Shown: positions 1 to 9,846, counted from the first letter of the stretch. The stretch is 64,000 nt of DNA from Mesorhizobium liriopis (GCF_024053505.1 NZ_JAMXQS010000005.1:186001-250000); one strand, 5' to 3'. Notes: generated from the sequence alone by a model not told the origin. Program-made: numbers and translations.

Positions 1-400
1 GGAAGATCAAGTTCTTGAATGCGTTCTCGAAGCGCACACCGCGCAGGAGAATGGCTATGCCGAGCCCTAAAATCACGGGAACGACAAGCGACGCAACCAC
101 CCAGATCATCGTGTTGAAGGCAGCTTCCGCGAAATAGATCTGGCCGAACAGGCGCTTATAGTTCTGAAAGCCCACGAAGGTGTCGAGGCCTTTAAACTTG
201 CGCCAATCGGTGAAGCTCAGCCAGATGTTGAAGAGTACAGGATAGAGCAGCATTCCACAGACAAGCAGAAGCGCTGGTGCCATGAAGAGGAGAGCTGTCG
301 CGAAATTGCGACGGCGGGTCTTGCGCTCGCGCATTGCGATGCGATCGGTCCCGATGCGTTCGAGAAGCTTCTGGTCGCTTTCGCTCAATGCGCTCAACAT
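1..400 (-). CDS. Sugar ABC transporter permease, MalF/UgpA type (partial)
   Basis: Inner-membrane subunit of a binding-protein-dependent sugar importer. The visible N-terminal 133 residues hold a charged cytoplasmic head (RERKTRRR), a first membrane helix (ALLFMAPALLLVCGMLLYPV), the family's FTDW-like stretch (SFTDWRKF) and the start of the next helix (VVASLVVPVILGLGIAILL). The ATG at 400 follows a GGAG. The C-terminal two thirds, with the EAA loop, lie beyond the left edge. It follows the binding-protein gene by 54 bases, across a perfect stem-loop, and should be co-transcribed with it. The second permease of the pair is expected further left. Confidence 0.9.
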   Translation of the reverse strand, partial: MLSALSESDQKLLERIGTDRIAMRERKTRRRNFATALLFMAPALLLVCGMLLYPVLFNIWLSFTDWRKFKGLDTFVGFQNYKRLFGQIYFAEAAFNTMIWVVASLVVPVILGLGIAILLRGVRFENAFKNLIF

Positions 401-416
401 CGTCTCCAGATATAGT

Positions 417-442
417 GGCAAGGCGACGGGCGCCGCCTTGCC
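417..442 (-). terminator. Intercistronic stem-loop after sugar binding protein
   Basis: Perfect 9-bp stem (417-425 with 434-442) and 8-base loop between the binding-protein stop and the permease start. There is no U-run, so it is more likely an mRNA-stabilising or processing hairpin than a full terminator. Confidence 0.6.
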
Positions 443-454
443 TTTGGCTGAAGC

Positions 455-1696
455 CTACTGCTTCGCTTCCCAATAGTCTGCGTTCAGCGCCTGCATCCGA
501 CCCATGATCATCTTGGCGTTGTCCATGGTGGGATTGAGCAGGAAGCCGTTAAGCTCGGCCACGAGTTCGCCCTGGAGATCGGGGGGCACGGCTTCCCACC
601 AGCGCTGCATGGCGACCGTGTTGTTGGTCTTCATGTCGGCCGAGATCTTGGCGACCGTCGGGTTCGGCGCGTCGGCCTTGGTGTTGCCGATGAAGTTGCC
701 CGAAGCCTTTGACCACACATTGGCGCCATCGACCGAGGTCCAGAAGTTGAGCGCCGTCATGATATCGGGCTTTTCTTTGCCGGCAACCGAGACCACCATC
801 GGTCCGGCCTCGACCACCACGGCGGAGGGGAGCTTGGGGTCCATGTTCGGCATTATGAAGGCGCCGAAATCAGCGTCGGGCTTCAGGCCGGCTGCGTCCA
901 CCAAGCCCTCACCCCATTCGCCGATTAGATACATCGCGGCCTTGCCACGTGCGAAATCCTGCGGTTCTTCGTTGGAGCGGGGGTCGGTGAAGTAGCCTTT
1001 AGCATACATGTCCGACCACAACTGGAAGACCTTTTCGACGGCCGGGCTGTCATAAGCGACGGTGCCATTAAACAGCCCTTTATAGGCCTCCGGATCGGTG
1101 CGGATCATCAGCTCCGAGAACCAGATAAACCCACGCCAACCTTCCTGTACGGTGGCGTTAAAAGGCGTGATACCGGCGGCCTTCAGCTTATCAGCGGCCG
1201 CCATCAGTTCTTCCCAAGTCTTGGGCTCGCTCAGACCTTGGTCGGCAAACATCTTCTTGTTGTAGAGGACAACCCAACGCGCGACCGAAAACGGTACGGC
1301 ATAGGTCTTGCCATCCACCTTGAAGAGATCTTGGGTTGACTGGTCGTATTCTCCTGACGCGACCAGCTTCTCCCAAACGTCGTCGAGAGGCGCGACCTGT
1401 CCGGTAGCGACGAGTTCGTTCATGGTCTGGCCGGTCCACCAAGTGAAGAGGTCTGGCGGCGAGCCGGATGCGATCGAGGACTGCACGAAGGCTTTGTACT
1501 GCTCCGGCGGGGCATAGGAGTTCTGAACGATGCGGACGCCCGTCTTCTCGCCGGCTGCGTCGCCTACCACTTGGAATTGCTGCGACCAGAAGCCCTTGTC
1601 GTGATAAAGCGGCACGTCCGCAGCACTCGCGCCACTTATGCCGAGCACCATGGCAACGCCTGCCAAGGCTCCGGTGATCCATTGTCTGCTCTGCAT
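455..1696 (-). CDS. Extracellular sugar-binding protein (ABC family 1)
   Basis: Periplasmic receptor for the sugar importer encoded around it; 413 residues. A Sec signal peptide covers about residues 1-25 (hydrophobic GALAGVAMVLGISGASA). The mature part shows family-1 solute-binding features: DLFTWWTGQTMNEL near the front, FARGKAAMYLIGEWGEG in the middle and an AxxNFWTS stretch late. The start at 1696 was chosen because CGGGAGGAAT precedes this ATG at good spacing and the signal peptide begins there; an upstream ATG at 1726 would prefix ten charged residues. The ligand cannot be read from sequence; the neighbouring dehydratase and SDR suggest a sugar or sugar acid. Confidence 0.92.
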   Translation of the reverse strand: MQSRQWITGALAGVAMVLGISGASAADVPLYHDKGFWSQQFQVVGDAAGEKTGVRIVQNSYAPPEQYKAFVQSSIASGSPPDLFTWWTGQTMNELVATGQVAPLDDVWEKLVASGEYDQSTQDLFKVDGKTYAVPFSVARWVVLYNKKMFADQGLSEPKTWEELMAAADKLKAAGITPFNATVQEGWRGFIWFSELMIRTDPEAYKGLFNGTVAYDSPAVEKVFQLWSDMYAKGYFTDPRSNEEPQDFARGKAAMYLIGEWGEGLVDAAGLKPDADFGAFIMPNMDPKLPSAVVVEAGPMVVSVAGKEKPDIMTALNFWTSVDGANVWSKASGNFIGNTKADAPNPTVAKISADMKTNNTVAMQRWWEAVPPDLQGELVAELNGFLLNPTMDNAKMIMGRMQALNADYWEAKQ

Positions 1697-1726
1697 GGTG
1701 ATATTCCTCCCGTTTCGAATGTCCAT

Positions 1727-2842
1727 TCAACGAGCATCGGCCGACGCGCGCAGGCTCGCGCCGGTCTCCGCATCAAATAGATGAAGCCTGTCGGTGTTGA
1801 GCTGAAGTGGCAGGCGCTCATCGCTTTCGACAGGGCGCGGCTGGCTCATTTTTGCCATGACCTCGGCCTCGCCCAAGCGCAGCAGAATCTGACTTTCGCC
1901 GCCCAGCACCTCCGACAAGATGACGATGCCGGTGGCCGCAATGCCTCCAGTGGGCGGAACGCCGTGTCCGACCGGCACAACGTCGTCGGGCCGCAGACCC
2001 GCCACCACCGGGCGGCCGATCTCGAGTCTCGCGAACCGCCCAGTTGGCAGAACAGCATCAAAGGCATTCGAGCGGAAAACGAGCCCGTCGTGCTCACCAG
2101 CTTCGACACGGCCGGCAAAGAAATTCATGGCGGGCGCCCCAATAAAGCCTGCGACGAACTGGTTGGCCGGCGCCTCATACAGCTCGATCGGTGTTCCAAC
2201 CTGGGCGATCAGGCCGTCCTTCATCACGACAATCCGGTCGGCCAGCGTCATGGCTTCCACTTGGTCGTGGGTGACATAGATCGTGGTAACGTTGAGCGCT
2301 TTCTGAAGACGCTTGATCTCGATGCGCATCTGGTTGCGCAGCTTGGCGTCAAGATTGGAAAGCGGCTCGTCGAAAAGGAAAACCTTGGGCTCGCGCACGA
2401 TGGCGCGGCCCATAGCAACGCGCTGACGCTGGCCACCGGAAAGCTGGGACGGCCTGCGGTCGAGATAGGGGCCAAGCTCAAGAACGGAAACGGCGCGGGC
2501 GACGCGTTCTTCGATCTCGGCCTTGGGCAGCCCCGCGAGCCGCAGACCGAACGACATATTCTGGCGCACGGTCATGTGCGGGTAGAGCGCATAGGTCTGG
2601 AACACCATGGCCACCCCCCGCTGACGCGAAGGCAGGTCGTTGACCATTTGGCCGTCAATCAGGAGCTCGCCATGCGAGATGTTCTCAAGCCCCGCGATCA
2701 TGCGCAACGTAGTCGACTTGCCGCAGCCGGACGGTCCGACGAAGACCACGAACTCACGATCCTGGATATCGAGGTCGATGCCTCGGACCGCCGGCTGGCG
2801 GCCATAGACCTTGACGAGATCGCGCAGGCTAACTTGTGCCAT
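1727..2842 (-). CDS. Sugar ABC transporter ATP-binding protein, UgpC/MsmK type
   Basis: Cytoplasmic ATPase that powers the sugar importer; 371 residues. Walker [10 protein letters not shown] is at residues 36-44, the signature LSGGQRQR at 134-141 and Walker B FLFDEP at 155-160, followed by the H-loop ([13 protein letters not shown]). The C-terminal third is an OB-fold (TOBE) regulatory domain, including [10 protein letters not shown]. The ATG at 2842 gives the canonical N-terminus [14 protein letters not shown]; a longer frame upstream reads into the preceding dehydratase gene and is not protein-like. It starts 4 bases after the dehydratase stop and is followed 30 bases later by the binding-protein gene, so it lies inside one operon. 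Confidence 0.93.
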   Translation of the reverse strand: MAQVSLRDLVKVYGRQPAVRGIDLDIQDREFVVFVGPSGCGKSTTLRMIAGLENISHGELLIDGQMVNDLPSRQRGVAMVFQTYALYPHMTVRQNMSFGLRLAGLPKAEIEERVARAVSVLELGPYLDRRPSQLSGGQRQRVAMGRAIVREPKVFLFDEPLSNLDAKLRNQMRIEIKRLQKALNVTTIYVTHDQVEAMTLADRIVVMKDGLIAQVGTPIELYEAPANQFVAGFIGAPAMNFFAGRVEAGEHDGLVFRSNAFDAVLPTGRFARLEIGRPVVAGLRPDDVVPVGHGVPPTGGIAATGIVILSEVLGGESQILLRLGEAEVMAKMSQPRPVESDERLPLQLNTDRLHLFDAETGASLRASADAR

Positions 2843-2846
2843 GGCT

Positions 2847-4085
2847 CTAGCGCAGCCTCGCTCGCTTGAGGCCTGGGTCGGCGTAGCGCGTTTCAGGAAC
2901 CGTCGAGAACCAATCGGGGCGGCCGGGATCGCGGTCGTAGGTGTAACCGCCCAACTCACGGAACAGTTCGGCATAACGCGCGAGCTTCTCGCGATCGACC
3001 TCGACGCCGAGGCCCGGGCCGGAGGGCAGATCGATCATGCCGTCGCGATAAGGCAGCCTGCCGCCCACTATGATGTCGTCGGTCAGGTGATGGTAATGCG
3101 CATCCGCTGCAAAACCGAGATTAGGAAGTGCCGCACCCAAGTGTAACATGGAGGCGAGCTGGATGCCGAGTTCGCCAGAAGAGTGGACCGAGGCACCATA
3201 CTGGAAGGTCTCGAGCACGGTACCCGCCTTGTGAGCCTGGCGCAGGCCGCCCCAGAATGTCGTGTCGAGCAGCACTACATCGACCAGGTCATGGCGGATG
3301 GATTGGGTAAGCTGCTCGAAGTTGACGACTACTGTATTGGTGGCGGTCGGGATACGCACAAACTGGCGGACACGCCGCATCCCCTCCAGTCCCCATGTCG
3401 GGTCCTCGAAATAGTCATTCTTGAGCTTCTCGATCGCTTGGCCGACGCGGATAGCCTGCTCGACGCTCCAAGCGCCATTGGGGTCGAGCCTCAGGAGATC
3501 GTCGGGAAACGCCTCGCCAAGTGCCTCCATCACTTCCACATCGTGGTCGGGCGCGAAGTGGCCACCCTTAAGCTTGTGAGTGGTGAAACCGTGGCGCGCC
3601 TTGAGATCTCGCGCATGGACGACAATTTCATCGGCCGTCGTTTCGCCGCCGCGGGCACCCGCCTCATCGTGATAGCGGTAGAAAATGTAGGAGGCAAATG
3701 GCACGCGCTCGCGAAGCGCGCCGCCGAGCAGGTCACAGGCGCGGATGCCGAGCCGCTTGCCAGCCAAGTCCATGCAGGCCATCTCGATTGCCGCATGGAG
3801 CTGGGTCCGGTTGTTGTACAGGCTGGCCGTTGGGTTCATGATTTTCCAGCGCAGCTGTTCGAGCTGCAACGGGTCATGCCCCTTAAGGTATGGAAGAAGG
3901 CCGCGGATGGCGGCTTCCGCCGACTCTCCGCCGCCGCCTAGTTCCCCCCAGCCCGAGCGGCCTTCGTCGTCCACCACTTCCACGACAGTGCGCACGAAGC
4001 GTCCCCAATGTGCGCCCATCGAATGGCGCAGCGGCGCTTCGAGCGGCACCGTGACCGTTGTTGCGCGGATATCGGCGATGCCCAA
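2847..4085 (-). CDS. Enolase-superfamily sugar-acid dehydratase (glucarate-dehydratase-like)
   Basis: Mandelate racemase/muconate lactonizing enzyme fold; 412 residues. Capping domain is about residues 1-125 and the barrel follows. The glucarate-dehydratase-type active-site pattern is visible: K171-L-K173 in KLKGG, metal ligands D201 (DPNGAW), E227 (FEDP) and N250 (TATN), and H301 (HSSGELG) as the other base. Such enzymes dehydrate aldonic or aldaric acids to 2-keto-3-deoxy acids. The exact substrate is not decided by motifs. The gene sits 4 bases behind an SDR and directly ahead of the transporter ATPase, fitting a route in which the imported sugar is oxidised and then dehydrated. It is too divergent to name gudD safely. 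Confidence 0.85.
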   Translation of the reverse strand: MGIADIRATTVTVPLEAPLRHSMGAHWGRFVRTVVEVVDDEGRSGWGELGGGGESAEAAIRGLLPYLKGHDPLQLEQLRWKIMNPTASLYNNRTQLHAAIEMACMDLAGKRLGIRACDLLGGALRERVPFASYIFYRYHDEAGARGGETTADEIVVHARDLKARHGFTTHKLKGGHFAPDHDVEVMEALGEAFPDDLLRLDPNGAWSVEQAIRVGQAIEKLKNDYFEDPTWGLEGMRRVRQFVRIPTATNTVVVNFEQLTQSIRHDLVDVVLLDTTFWGGLRQAHKAGTVLETFQYGASVHSSGELGIQLASMLHLGAALPNLGFAADAHYHHLTDDIIVGGRLPYRDGMIDLPSGPGLGVEVDREKLARYAELFRELGGYTYDRDPGRPDWFSTVPETRYADPGLKRARLR

Positions 4086-4089
4086 GACC

Positions 4090-4854
4090 CTATTCCTTCT
4101 TTGGAGAACCGCCGATGCGGGCCATCATGCCGCCATCGACCTTGACGACTTCGCCGGTCACGAAGGACGCTGCGGGCGATAGAAGAAACGCCACGACCTC
4201 GGCGACCTCGTCCGCCCTGGCAGGACGCCCGAGCGGATGCATCGCATCGATCTCACGCCAGACGGCATCGGGATCGTCGGCAAGCGCTATGGCGTCGCGA
4301 AGCATCGGTGTGTCGACCGAGCCCGGAGCGACGCCGTTGACGCGCACCCCGTGGGGGGCGCTATCCACGGCCATGGCGCGCACAAGTCCGATCATGCCGT
4401 GCTTAGCGGCCGAATAGGCCACCACGCCTGCCTGCGAGGCAAAGCCCTGCACTGAGGCCATGTGGACCACGGCACCCTTGGCTTCGCGAAGCAGAGGCAT
4501 AGCAGCCTGTGAGATGAGAAAAGCACCTTTAAGGTTCGTGTCGAACACTTCGTCCCACACCGTTTCAGATGTCGTCTCCACTGTGCCGTATCGCTGGATG
4601 CCGGCGTTGTGGGAAAGCGCTGTGAGCGAACCGAGTCTTCCCGCAGTGGCCACGGCCTCTGAACAGGCGGTTGGGTCTGCAACCGACCCCACAATGATTT
4701 GGACCATCGTACGTGGCGAGAGGCGAGCTGCGCTGCTTTCAACGGCTTCTGCGTCGCGATCCATTAAGACGAGGGCGTCGAAGCTTTCCGCAAGCCTTTC
4801 GGCTACTGCGGCCCCAATCCCTTTCCCTGCCCCGGTAACCAGCGCGACCTGCAT
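4090..4854 (-). CDS. SDR-family NAD(P)-dependent dehydrogenase
   Basis: Cytoplasmic short-chain dehydrogenase of 254 residues. Cofactor motif TGAGKGIG is at residues 7-14, NAG at 83-85, and the catalytic S134, Y147 and K151 (YSAAK) are all present, with the classical PG motif ([10 protein letters not shown]) behind. It probably oxidises a sugar or sugar acid ahead of the dehydratase. Two upstream in-frame ATGs (4902, 4893) lie inside the putative promoter and operator, so the start was set at 4854, behind GGTGAGGTGGAA. It is the first gene of the operon running leftward. Confidence 0.88.
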   Translation of the reverse strand: MQVALVTGAGKGIGAAVAERLAESFDALVLMDRDAEAVESSAARLSPRTMVQIIVGSVADPTACSEAVATAGRLGSLTALSHNAGIQRYGTVETTSETVWDEVFDTNLKGAFLISQAAMPLLREAKGAVVHMASVQGFASQAGVVAYSAAKHGMIGLVRAMAVDSAPHGVRVNGVAPGSVDTPMLRDAIALADDPDAVWREIDAMHPLGRPARADEVAEVVAFLLSPAASFVTGEVVKVDGGMMARIGGSPKKE

Positions 4855-4873
4855 TTCCACCTCACCCAAACTC

Positions 4874-4902
4874 GCAATATAGTATTCTACCATGGTAGTC
4901 AA
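4874..4902 (-). promoter_or_regulatory. Promoter with 12-bp palindromic operator for the sugar-acid operon
   Basis: On the minus strand TTGACT (4902-4897) is followed by TATATT (4881-4876, spacer 15) or TATTGC (4879-4874, spacer 17). The perfect palindrome CTACCATGGTAG (4887-4898) fills the spacer, the usual place for a repressor to block polymerase. The regulator is not identified; GntR- or LacI-type factors bind sites of this form. Confidence 0.6.
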
Positions 4903-5414
4903 CGAGTGGCGCTTTGGACACGAGAGTGATGCGAGTAGTTTTAGATGGGTTGTCTGCAGCGCCTGTGATGGCCGTTACGCATCCACTGGCTCAAAAATCG
5001 TCAGCACTATGGAATGCCTGTCCACCCAACCACACCCGACTATCCTCTATCGGAACGGCTTAGATCGAGCGGTGTGTCGATCGTTGGATTAGTGGGCCGA
5101 TGCCGGATTTGAGACTTCGGGGGAATGAATTCACTGATCCCTAGCCTGTCCAAACACTCCAGCCTTGCCGCAGATGACCTGTCCCCAAAGTTGCAGCTCT
5201 CACGTGGGAACGCATAGTGGCCTCGGGCGGCTCCTATGGCTGATGCGTTCGTTCGGATCCGAGCCTAACGGTGGACGTACGCCTTTTCCGGGATTTAGCT
5301 TGGCTCGGTCAGACAAACGAGCGTCCATTTACGAGCTCTAAGCGGCTAATCGAGTTCACCGAGGGGCACTTCACCTAGACAAATGAACTGGTTATCTGTT
5401 TTCTTAGCTGAGCA
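4903..5414. other. Non-coding stretch between two transport operons
   Basis: About 510 bases with only short frames and no ribosome sites or family motifs. The bases immediately right of 4902 belong to the promoter region of the leftward operon. Nothing else recognisable. Confidence 0.5.
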
Positions 5415-5436
5415 AAGAGGCGCCGCAGCGCCTCTT
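5415..5436 (-). terminator. Terminator hairpin after binding protein 1
   Basis: Perfect 9-bp stem AAGAGGCGC/GCGCCTCTT with a CGCA loop (TGCG on the transcribed strand), 23 bases after the binding-protein stop; on the minus strand it runs into TTTGC. It closes the leftward ribose-type operon. Confidence 0.7.
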
Positions 5437-5459
5437 AAACAAAAATATCCGACGCTCTT

Positions 5460-6404
5460 TTAGAAAGGTGAGTCGGGGAAGTAGAACTCGTTGGCGTTGT
5501 CCTTGGTGACGAGGGTGGCATCGAGAACGTAGCTACCGCGAACTGGGATTTGATCGTAGAAGTTAGCAACGGTCAGCTCCAAGGCAGTCGCGATCATCGA
5601 AGGCGGATAAAGCACGTTGATCGGCATCAGCTGATCGCCGTCGGCCACCTTCTTGATCATCTCCTTCATGCCGGCGCCGCCGATCACCAACTTAATGTCG
5701 GAGCGGTTCGCCTGCTTGATCGCTTCGAGAACACCGACAGCCATGTCGTCATCTTGGCACCAGACAGCATCGATCTTCGGGAACTTGGACAGGTAGTCCT
5801 GCATCACCCTGAAGGCGTCGTCACGCGACCAGTTGCCGAACTGCTTGTCGAGCACCTTGATGTTAGAACCAGCGATTGCCTCATCGAAACCCTTCTGGCG
5901 CTCTTCATCGATGACGATGGGCAGGCCGCGAATGACGACTACGTCGCCAGTACCAAGATTGTCCTTGAGATACTGGCCAGCAACTCGGCCGAGTTCAGGA
6001 TTGTTGCCGGCCACATAAAGGTCCTGGATTGACGGATCAGATAGTGCCCGGTCGACTACAGTGACGAAAACGCCCTTGTCTTTGACCTGACGGATCGGAT
6101 CGGTCAGCTCATCAGAATTGTGAGGCAGCGTGACCAACGCGTCTATGCCTTGCGTGGTCAGATCTTCCAATGCATTGGCTTGGCTTGCTCCGTCGGGCGA
6201 GGTCTTCACCACGATTTTGAGCCCAGGATGCAGCTTTTCGAGCGCTACTTTCGCGCGTTCGGCGTGGTAGACGACGCCGCCTGTCCATCCGTGATCAGCG
6301 GCGGGGATTGAAACCGCGATTGTCACATTTTTCTGCTCCTGGGCGAACGCTCCCACCGTCATCAAGACGGTGGCGACGCAAAGGCTGGTAAGCAGTTTCC
6401 TCAT
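5460..6404 (-). CDS. Periplasmic sugar-binding protein, RbsB type (paralogue 1)
   Basis: 314 residues with a Sec signal peptide (about 1-21, cut after FAQ). The fold is the periplasmic binding protein type I used by ribose/xylose-type importers. It is clearly paralogous to the protein at 9880-10830: both begin the mature region with IAVSIPAADHGWT-GVVYHA and end in YFP(D/E)SPF. It lies 64 bases behind the permease gene and ends the operon. Ligand unknown; keeping two receptors with one permease/ATPase pair suggests related ligands of different affinity or identity. Confidence 0.9.
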   Translation of the reverse strand: MRKLLTSLCVATVLMTVGAFAQEQKNVTIAVSIPAADHGWTGGVVYHAERAKVALEKLHPGLKIVVKTSPDGASQANALEDLTTQGIDALVTLPHNSDELTDPIRQVKDKGVFVTVVDRALSDPSIQDLYVAGNNPELGRVAGQYLKDNLGTGDVVVIRGLPIVIDEERQKGFDEAIAGSNIKVLDKQFGNWSRDDAFRVMQDYLSKFPKIDAVWCQDDDMAVGVLEAIKQANRSDIKLVIGGAGMKEMIKKVADGDQLMPINVLYPPSMIATALELTVANFYDQIPVRGSYVLDATLVTKDNANEFYFPDSPF

Positions 6405-6468
6405 TGCTTCCTTACTCCCATTGAGGGCCCGTTGATCTCGCGGAGGGCCTTATAATTCCGCTTCTACC

Positions 6469-7473
6469 TCACCGCCGGCGCGACAGGGAGCGCTGCACCA
6501 GCATCGCGACGATAATGATGGCACCTTGAACCGCACCGATAAGGTATTCACTGACAAGGTCGGACAGAACCATGATGTTACCGACCACTTCGAGGATCAC
6601 TGCACCACAGACGGTGCCCCAGACACGGCCCACGCCACCTCGAAGTGCCGTACCGCCTATGACGACCGCCGTGATGGCCTGCAACTCCCAAAGCAGGCCA
6701 GTGGTAGGCGTCGCAGCCCCCAGACGCGGAACATAGACGAGCACGGCAATCGCCACGCAAAGGCCCTGGATGATATAAGTGAGCGTGCGCACGCGCTCGA
6801 CCGAGATGCCGGAATAGCGCGCGACATCTTCGTTGGAGCCGACCGCGATCACGTGGCGGCCGAAGGATGTGCGATAAAGAAGGAATGCCGCGATGACGGC
6901 GACCACGATGATGACGAGTATCGGCACTGGAACGCCAAAGATGTTGCCGAAATAAACAGGGCGGTAGAGCGCACGCAGGTCGGGTGCACGCATGGCTATC
7001 GACCCGCCTTCGGCGAGGTAGATCGTGAGCGCCCGGAAGATGCCCATGGTCCCTAGCGTGACGATGAACGGCTCTATTCGCCCGATCGTGGTGGTCAGAC
7101 CGTTGGCCAGCCCGCACAGCGCGCCAACGCCCATCGCGAAGACCATGGCAGTCGCGAGCATTGCGAGGTTGCCCTCGACGGCGCCGCTGTTCATGAACAG
7201 GATCATGGTGCCGGCCACGAAGGCCGACATCGAGCCGACTGAGAGGTCGAGGCCGCCTGCCGAAATCACGAAGGTCGCACCCACTGCGATGATGGCGATG
7301 AAGGCCGAGCGCGTCAGCACGTTCAAGAGGTTGTCGATGCCGATGAAATTCGGGTTGACGATGGTGCCGAAGGCCAGAAGCACCGCGAGCGCCACAAAGG
7401 GCGCCACGGCACGCAGGTCGACATCCTTCCAGGACCGGCGCGTCTCGGACACAGTTATTGTTGTTTCGCTCAT
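6469..7473 (-). CDS. Ribose-type ABC transporter permease (RbsC family)
   Basis: 334 residues with about eight to ten hydrophobic helices. The BPD_transp_2 hallmark GGLDLSVG follows helix 3 and the cytoplasmic coupling region EDVARYSGISVERVRTLTY lies near the C-terminus, before GGTALRGGVG. It forms the membrane channel for the two RbsB-type receptors around it. Its ATG overlaps the stop of the ATPase gene by 4 bases (ATGA), so translation is coupled. Confidence 0.93.
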   Translation of the reverse strand: MSETTITVSETRRSWKDVDLRAVAPFVALAVLLAFGTIVNPNFIGIDNLLNVLTRSAFIAIIAVGATFVISAGGLDLSVGSMSAFVAGTMILFMNSGAVEGNLAMLATAMVFAMGVGALCGLANGLTTTIGRIEPFIVTLGTMGIFRALTIYLAEGGSIAMRAPDLRALYRPVYFGNIFGVPVPILVIIVVAVIAAFLLYRTSFGRHVIAVGSNEDVARYSGISVERVRTLTYIIQGLCVAIAVLVYVPRLGAATPTTGLLWELQAITAVVIGGTALRGGVGRVWGTVCGAVILEVVGNIMVLSDLVSEYLIGAVQGAIIIVAMLVQRSLSRRR

Positions 7474-9011
7474 GCCGTTTCCGCCACGAGGGCGGCCTCC
7501 TCGAATGTCGCGCCCGTCGCGTGAACCACGATCTCGCTCTCGTTCATCCGTTCGCCTGTAACTTCAGCCACCACGCGGCTTTCGCGCATCACATAGATGC
7601 GGTCGCAGATGCCGATCAGTTCGGGCATCTCGGACGAGATGACGATCACCGAAAGTCCGCTTTCGGCCAGGCGGGCGATGAATTTGTAGATCTGTTCCTT
7701 AGTGCCGATGTCGATGCCGCGCGTCGGTTCATCGATAATGACGATGCGCGGGCTGAGAAGCATCATCTTGGCCAGCAGCAGCTTCTGCTGATTGCCGCCC
7801 GAAAGCTGGCCGGCAAGCAGGTCCTTGCGCCGGGTGCGGATGTCGAATTCGACGATGGCATTATCGAGAGCGGCCGTCTCGGCGGCTTTGTCTATCAGCG
7901 GTCCCCGCGTGAATTTCTTGAGAGAGGCCAATGTGAGATTTGTTCGTAAATCCTGCGCGAGCAAAAGGCCACGCCCTTTGCGGTCTTCACTGAGATAGAC
8001 AATGCCAGCATCCATACTCTCGCGGGCGTTGTTGAAGCGCACTGACATGCCATTCTGCCGCAACGTGCCACGGCTCGGGCGAAGTCCCACGACGCCCTCC
8101 ATTAGCTCCGTACGTCCGGCACCGATCAGGCCAGCGAAACCGAGGATTTCGCCCTTGCGCAAATAAAACGACGCGTCCTTCACATAGCCGGGCACGCTGA
8201 AATGCTCGGCTTCGAGAACTTTTTCCTCGCTCTCACGCGCGGCGTGGTCGGGGTACAGTTTAGAAACATCGCGGCCAACCATTAGACGCGCCATGTCTAC
8301 GGGCTCGAGCTCGGCTGCGTCGCGCGTGGTGACGAGCTGGCCATCGCGCAGCACCGTCACACGATCGGCGATGGCTTTAACTTCGGCCAATCGATGCGAA
8401 ATGTAGAGCACCGCCACACCCTTAGCGCGAATGCCGTGAATAACGTTGAGAAGTGCTTCCGTTTCAACCGGGGTCAGCGAGGCGGTTGGTTCGTCGAAGA
8501 TAACCAGCTGATGCGGCACGAGCAGGGCACGCGCAATCTGAACTAACTGGCGCTGCGCGATCGAAAGGCGGCCAACCACGCGCGTCGGATCGATATCAGC
8601 ACCGAGGCTGCGCATTGCGTCTCGGGCGCCCGCGTTCATAGCGCGATCGTCGACGGTGAACCCACGCTTCAGTTCGCGGCCAAGAAAGATGTTTTGGGCG
8701 ACAGTGAGGTCGGGCGCTAGCAAAATTTCCTGGTGGACCAGAACAATGCCGCGCTTCTCCGCATCGACTGGCCCAACCAGCGCAACTTTCTCGCCGTTGA
8801 TTGAGAGGGAACCGCGCGTCGGCTGCAAGTGACCCGACAGCAGCTTCATAAGCGTCGATTTGCCCGCGCCGTTCTCGCCGATAATCGCATGAACCTCGCC
8901 GGAACATATCTCCAACTCAATGTTGCGCAGCACCTCGATGGGCCCGAAAGCTTTAAACAGGCTGTTCGCTGCCAAAAGCGGTGAATGCGTCATAGAATGA
9001 GCATCCGTCAT
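7470..9011 (-). CDS. Ribose-type ABC transporter ATPase, tandem domains (RbsA family)
   Basis: 513 residues with two fused ABC domains, as in RbsA/XylG. The first has Walker A GENGAGKST (45-53), signature LSIAQRQL and Walker B LVIFDEPT; the second has the family's degenerate P-loop (GLIGAGRTE), LSGGNQQK and IVIIDEPTRG. A longer upstream reading from 9062 has no homology-like N-terminus. The start is between MTDAHS at 9011 and MTHSP at 8993; neither has a strong ribosome site. The gene precedes the permease with a 4-base overlap. Confidence 0.9.
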   Translation of the reverse strand: MTDAHSMTHSPLLAANSLFKAFGPIEVLRNIELEICSGEVHAIIGENGAGKSTLMKLLSGHLQPTRGSLSINGEKVALVGPVDAEKRGIVLVHQEILLAPDLTVAQNIFLGRELKRGFTVDDRAMNAGARDAMRSLGADIDPTRVVGRLSIAQRQLVQIARALLVPHQLVIFDEPTASLTPVETEALLNVIHGIRAKGVAVLYISHRLAEVKAIADRVTVLRDGQLVTTRDAAELEPVDMARLMVGRDVSKLYPDHAARESEEKVLEAEHFSVPGYVKDASFYLRKGEILGFAGLIGAGRTELMEGVVGLRPSRGTLRQNGMSVRFNNARESMDAGIVYLSEDRKGRGLLLAQDLRTNLTLASLKKFTRGPLIDKAAETAALDNAIVEFDIRTRRKDLLAGQLSGGNQQKLLLAKMMLLSPRIVIIDEPTRGIDIGTKEQIYKFIARLAESGLSVIVISSEMPELIGICDRIYVMRESRVVAEVTGERMNESEIVVHATGATFEEAALVAETA

Positions 9012-9183
9012 GGAACGAGCCGGCGTGATTGGAAACTGCTTTCGCCGCCAAAACGGCGGCACCCGGAGTAGGGGTACAAATAAAGCTTGGAGAGACCGGT
9101 CATTTGGGAACCTTCTCAGTTAAGCAAGGACCACGATCAGTTAGGGCGACCATTCCGGACCTTAGTCATCGCCCTTTGTTGCG

Positions 9184-9206
9184 TGGGATGCCAGATCGGC
9201 ATCCCA
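9184..9206 (-). terminator. Intercistronic stem-loop between DJ-1 gene and ATPase gene
   Basis: Perfect 9-bp stem TGGGATGCC/GGCATCCCA with loop AGATC and no U-run. It has the same architecture as the hairpin at 9847-9869, including the TGGG ends and 5-base AGATC/GATCT loop. Confidence 0.55.
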
Positions 9207-9224
9207 GACTGACCGATACGACGG

Positions 9225-9818
9225 TTAATGGTGGACGATTTCCGTTCCCAATACCTTGAGGCACTCACGAATGAATGCTGCAAGCGCCGTCCACCCTTTT
9301 CCCGACACCATAGTTCCATCGACATAAGCTTCAGTTGGCGAAAGGTCGATGTACTCGCCGCCTGCTAACCGCACTTCAGGCTCGCATGCGCCCAGCGCAC
9401 CAACCTTCTTTCCTTTCAGCACGCCATCCACGGCGATCAAGATCTGAACGCCATGGCAAATGGTGAAAATCGGCTTTTGGGTTTCATGGAAATGTCGCAC
9501 GATCGCCTGAACGCGCTTGTCGGTACGGATGTATTCGGGCCCGCGGCCGCCAGCACAGTAAACAGCATCGTAGCGATCAAGACTATTTTCTGCCTCTGAG
9601 AATGTTTTGTTGATGACAAAATCGTGCCCGAACTTCTCAGTGTAGGTCTGATGCCCCTCGAAATCATGAAGTGAGGTTTTAAGTATGTCTCCGGCCTTTT
9701 TGTCGGGGCAAATCACATGAACGGTATGACCAACGGCTTCCATCGCTTGTTGAAACACAAATATTTCGTACTCTTCGGTGAAGTCACCTGTGAGCATCAA
9801 GATTTTTTTGCCCGGCAT
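9225..9818 (-). CDS. DJ-1/PfpI family protein
   Basis: 197 residues with the flavodoxin-like DJ-1/PfpI fold. The nucleophile elbow is ICHG with C121 and H122, and a Glu-rich loop (GDFTEEYE, residues 11-18) supplies the usual conserved acid. Relatives include glyoxalase III-like enzymes, amidases and chaperones, so the activity is open. The start at 9818 (MPGKKILML) has AAGGAA seven bases ahead; an earlier ATG at 9839 does not. It lies between binding protein 2 and the ATPase, so it is co-transcribed with sugar uptake, perhaps coping with reactive carbonyls formed during catabolism. Confidence 0.85.
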   Translation of the reverse strand: MPGKKILMLTGDFTEEYEIFVFQQAMEAVGHTVHVICPDKKAGDILKTSLHDFEGHQTYTEKFGHDFVINKTFSEAENSLDRYDAVYCAGGRGPEYIRTDKRVQAIVRHFHETQKPIFTICHGVQILIAVDGVLKGKKVGALGACEPEVRLAGGEYIDLSPTEAYVDGTMVSGKGWTALAAFIRECLKVLGTEIVHH

Positions 9819-9846
9819 CACATTTTCCTTATCTGGCATGAATGGG

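Noticed and set aside
4892-5092. Small plus-strand gene in the gap right of the sugar-acid operon
   Set aside because: Begins inside the palindromic promoter region, has no ribosome site and a non-protein-like composition.
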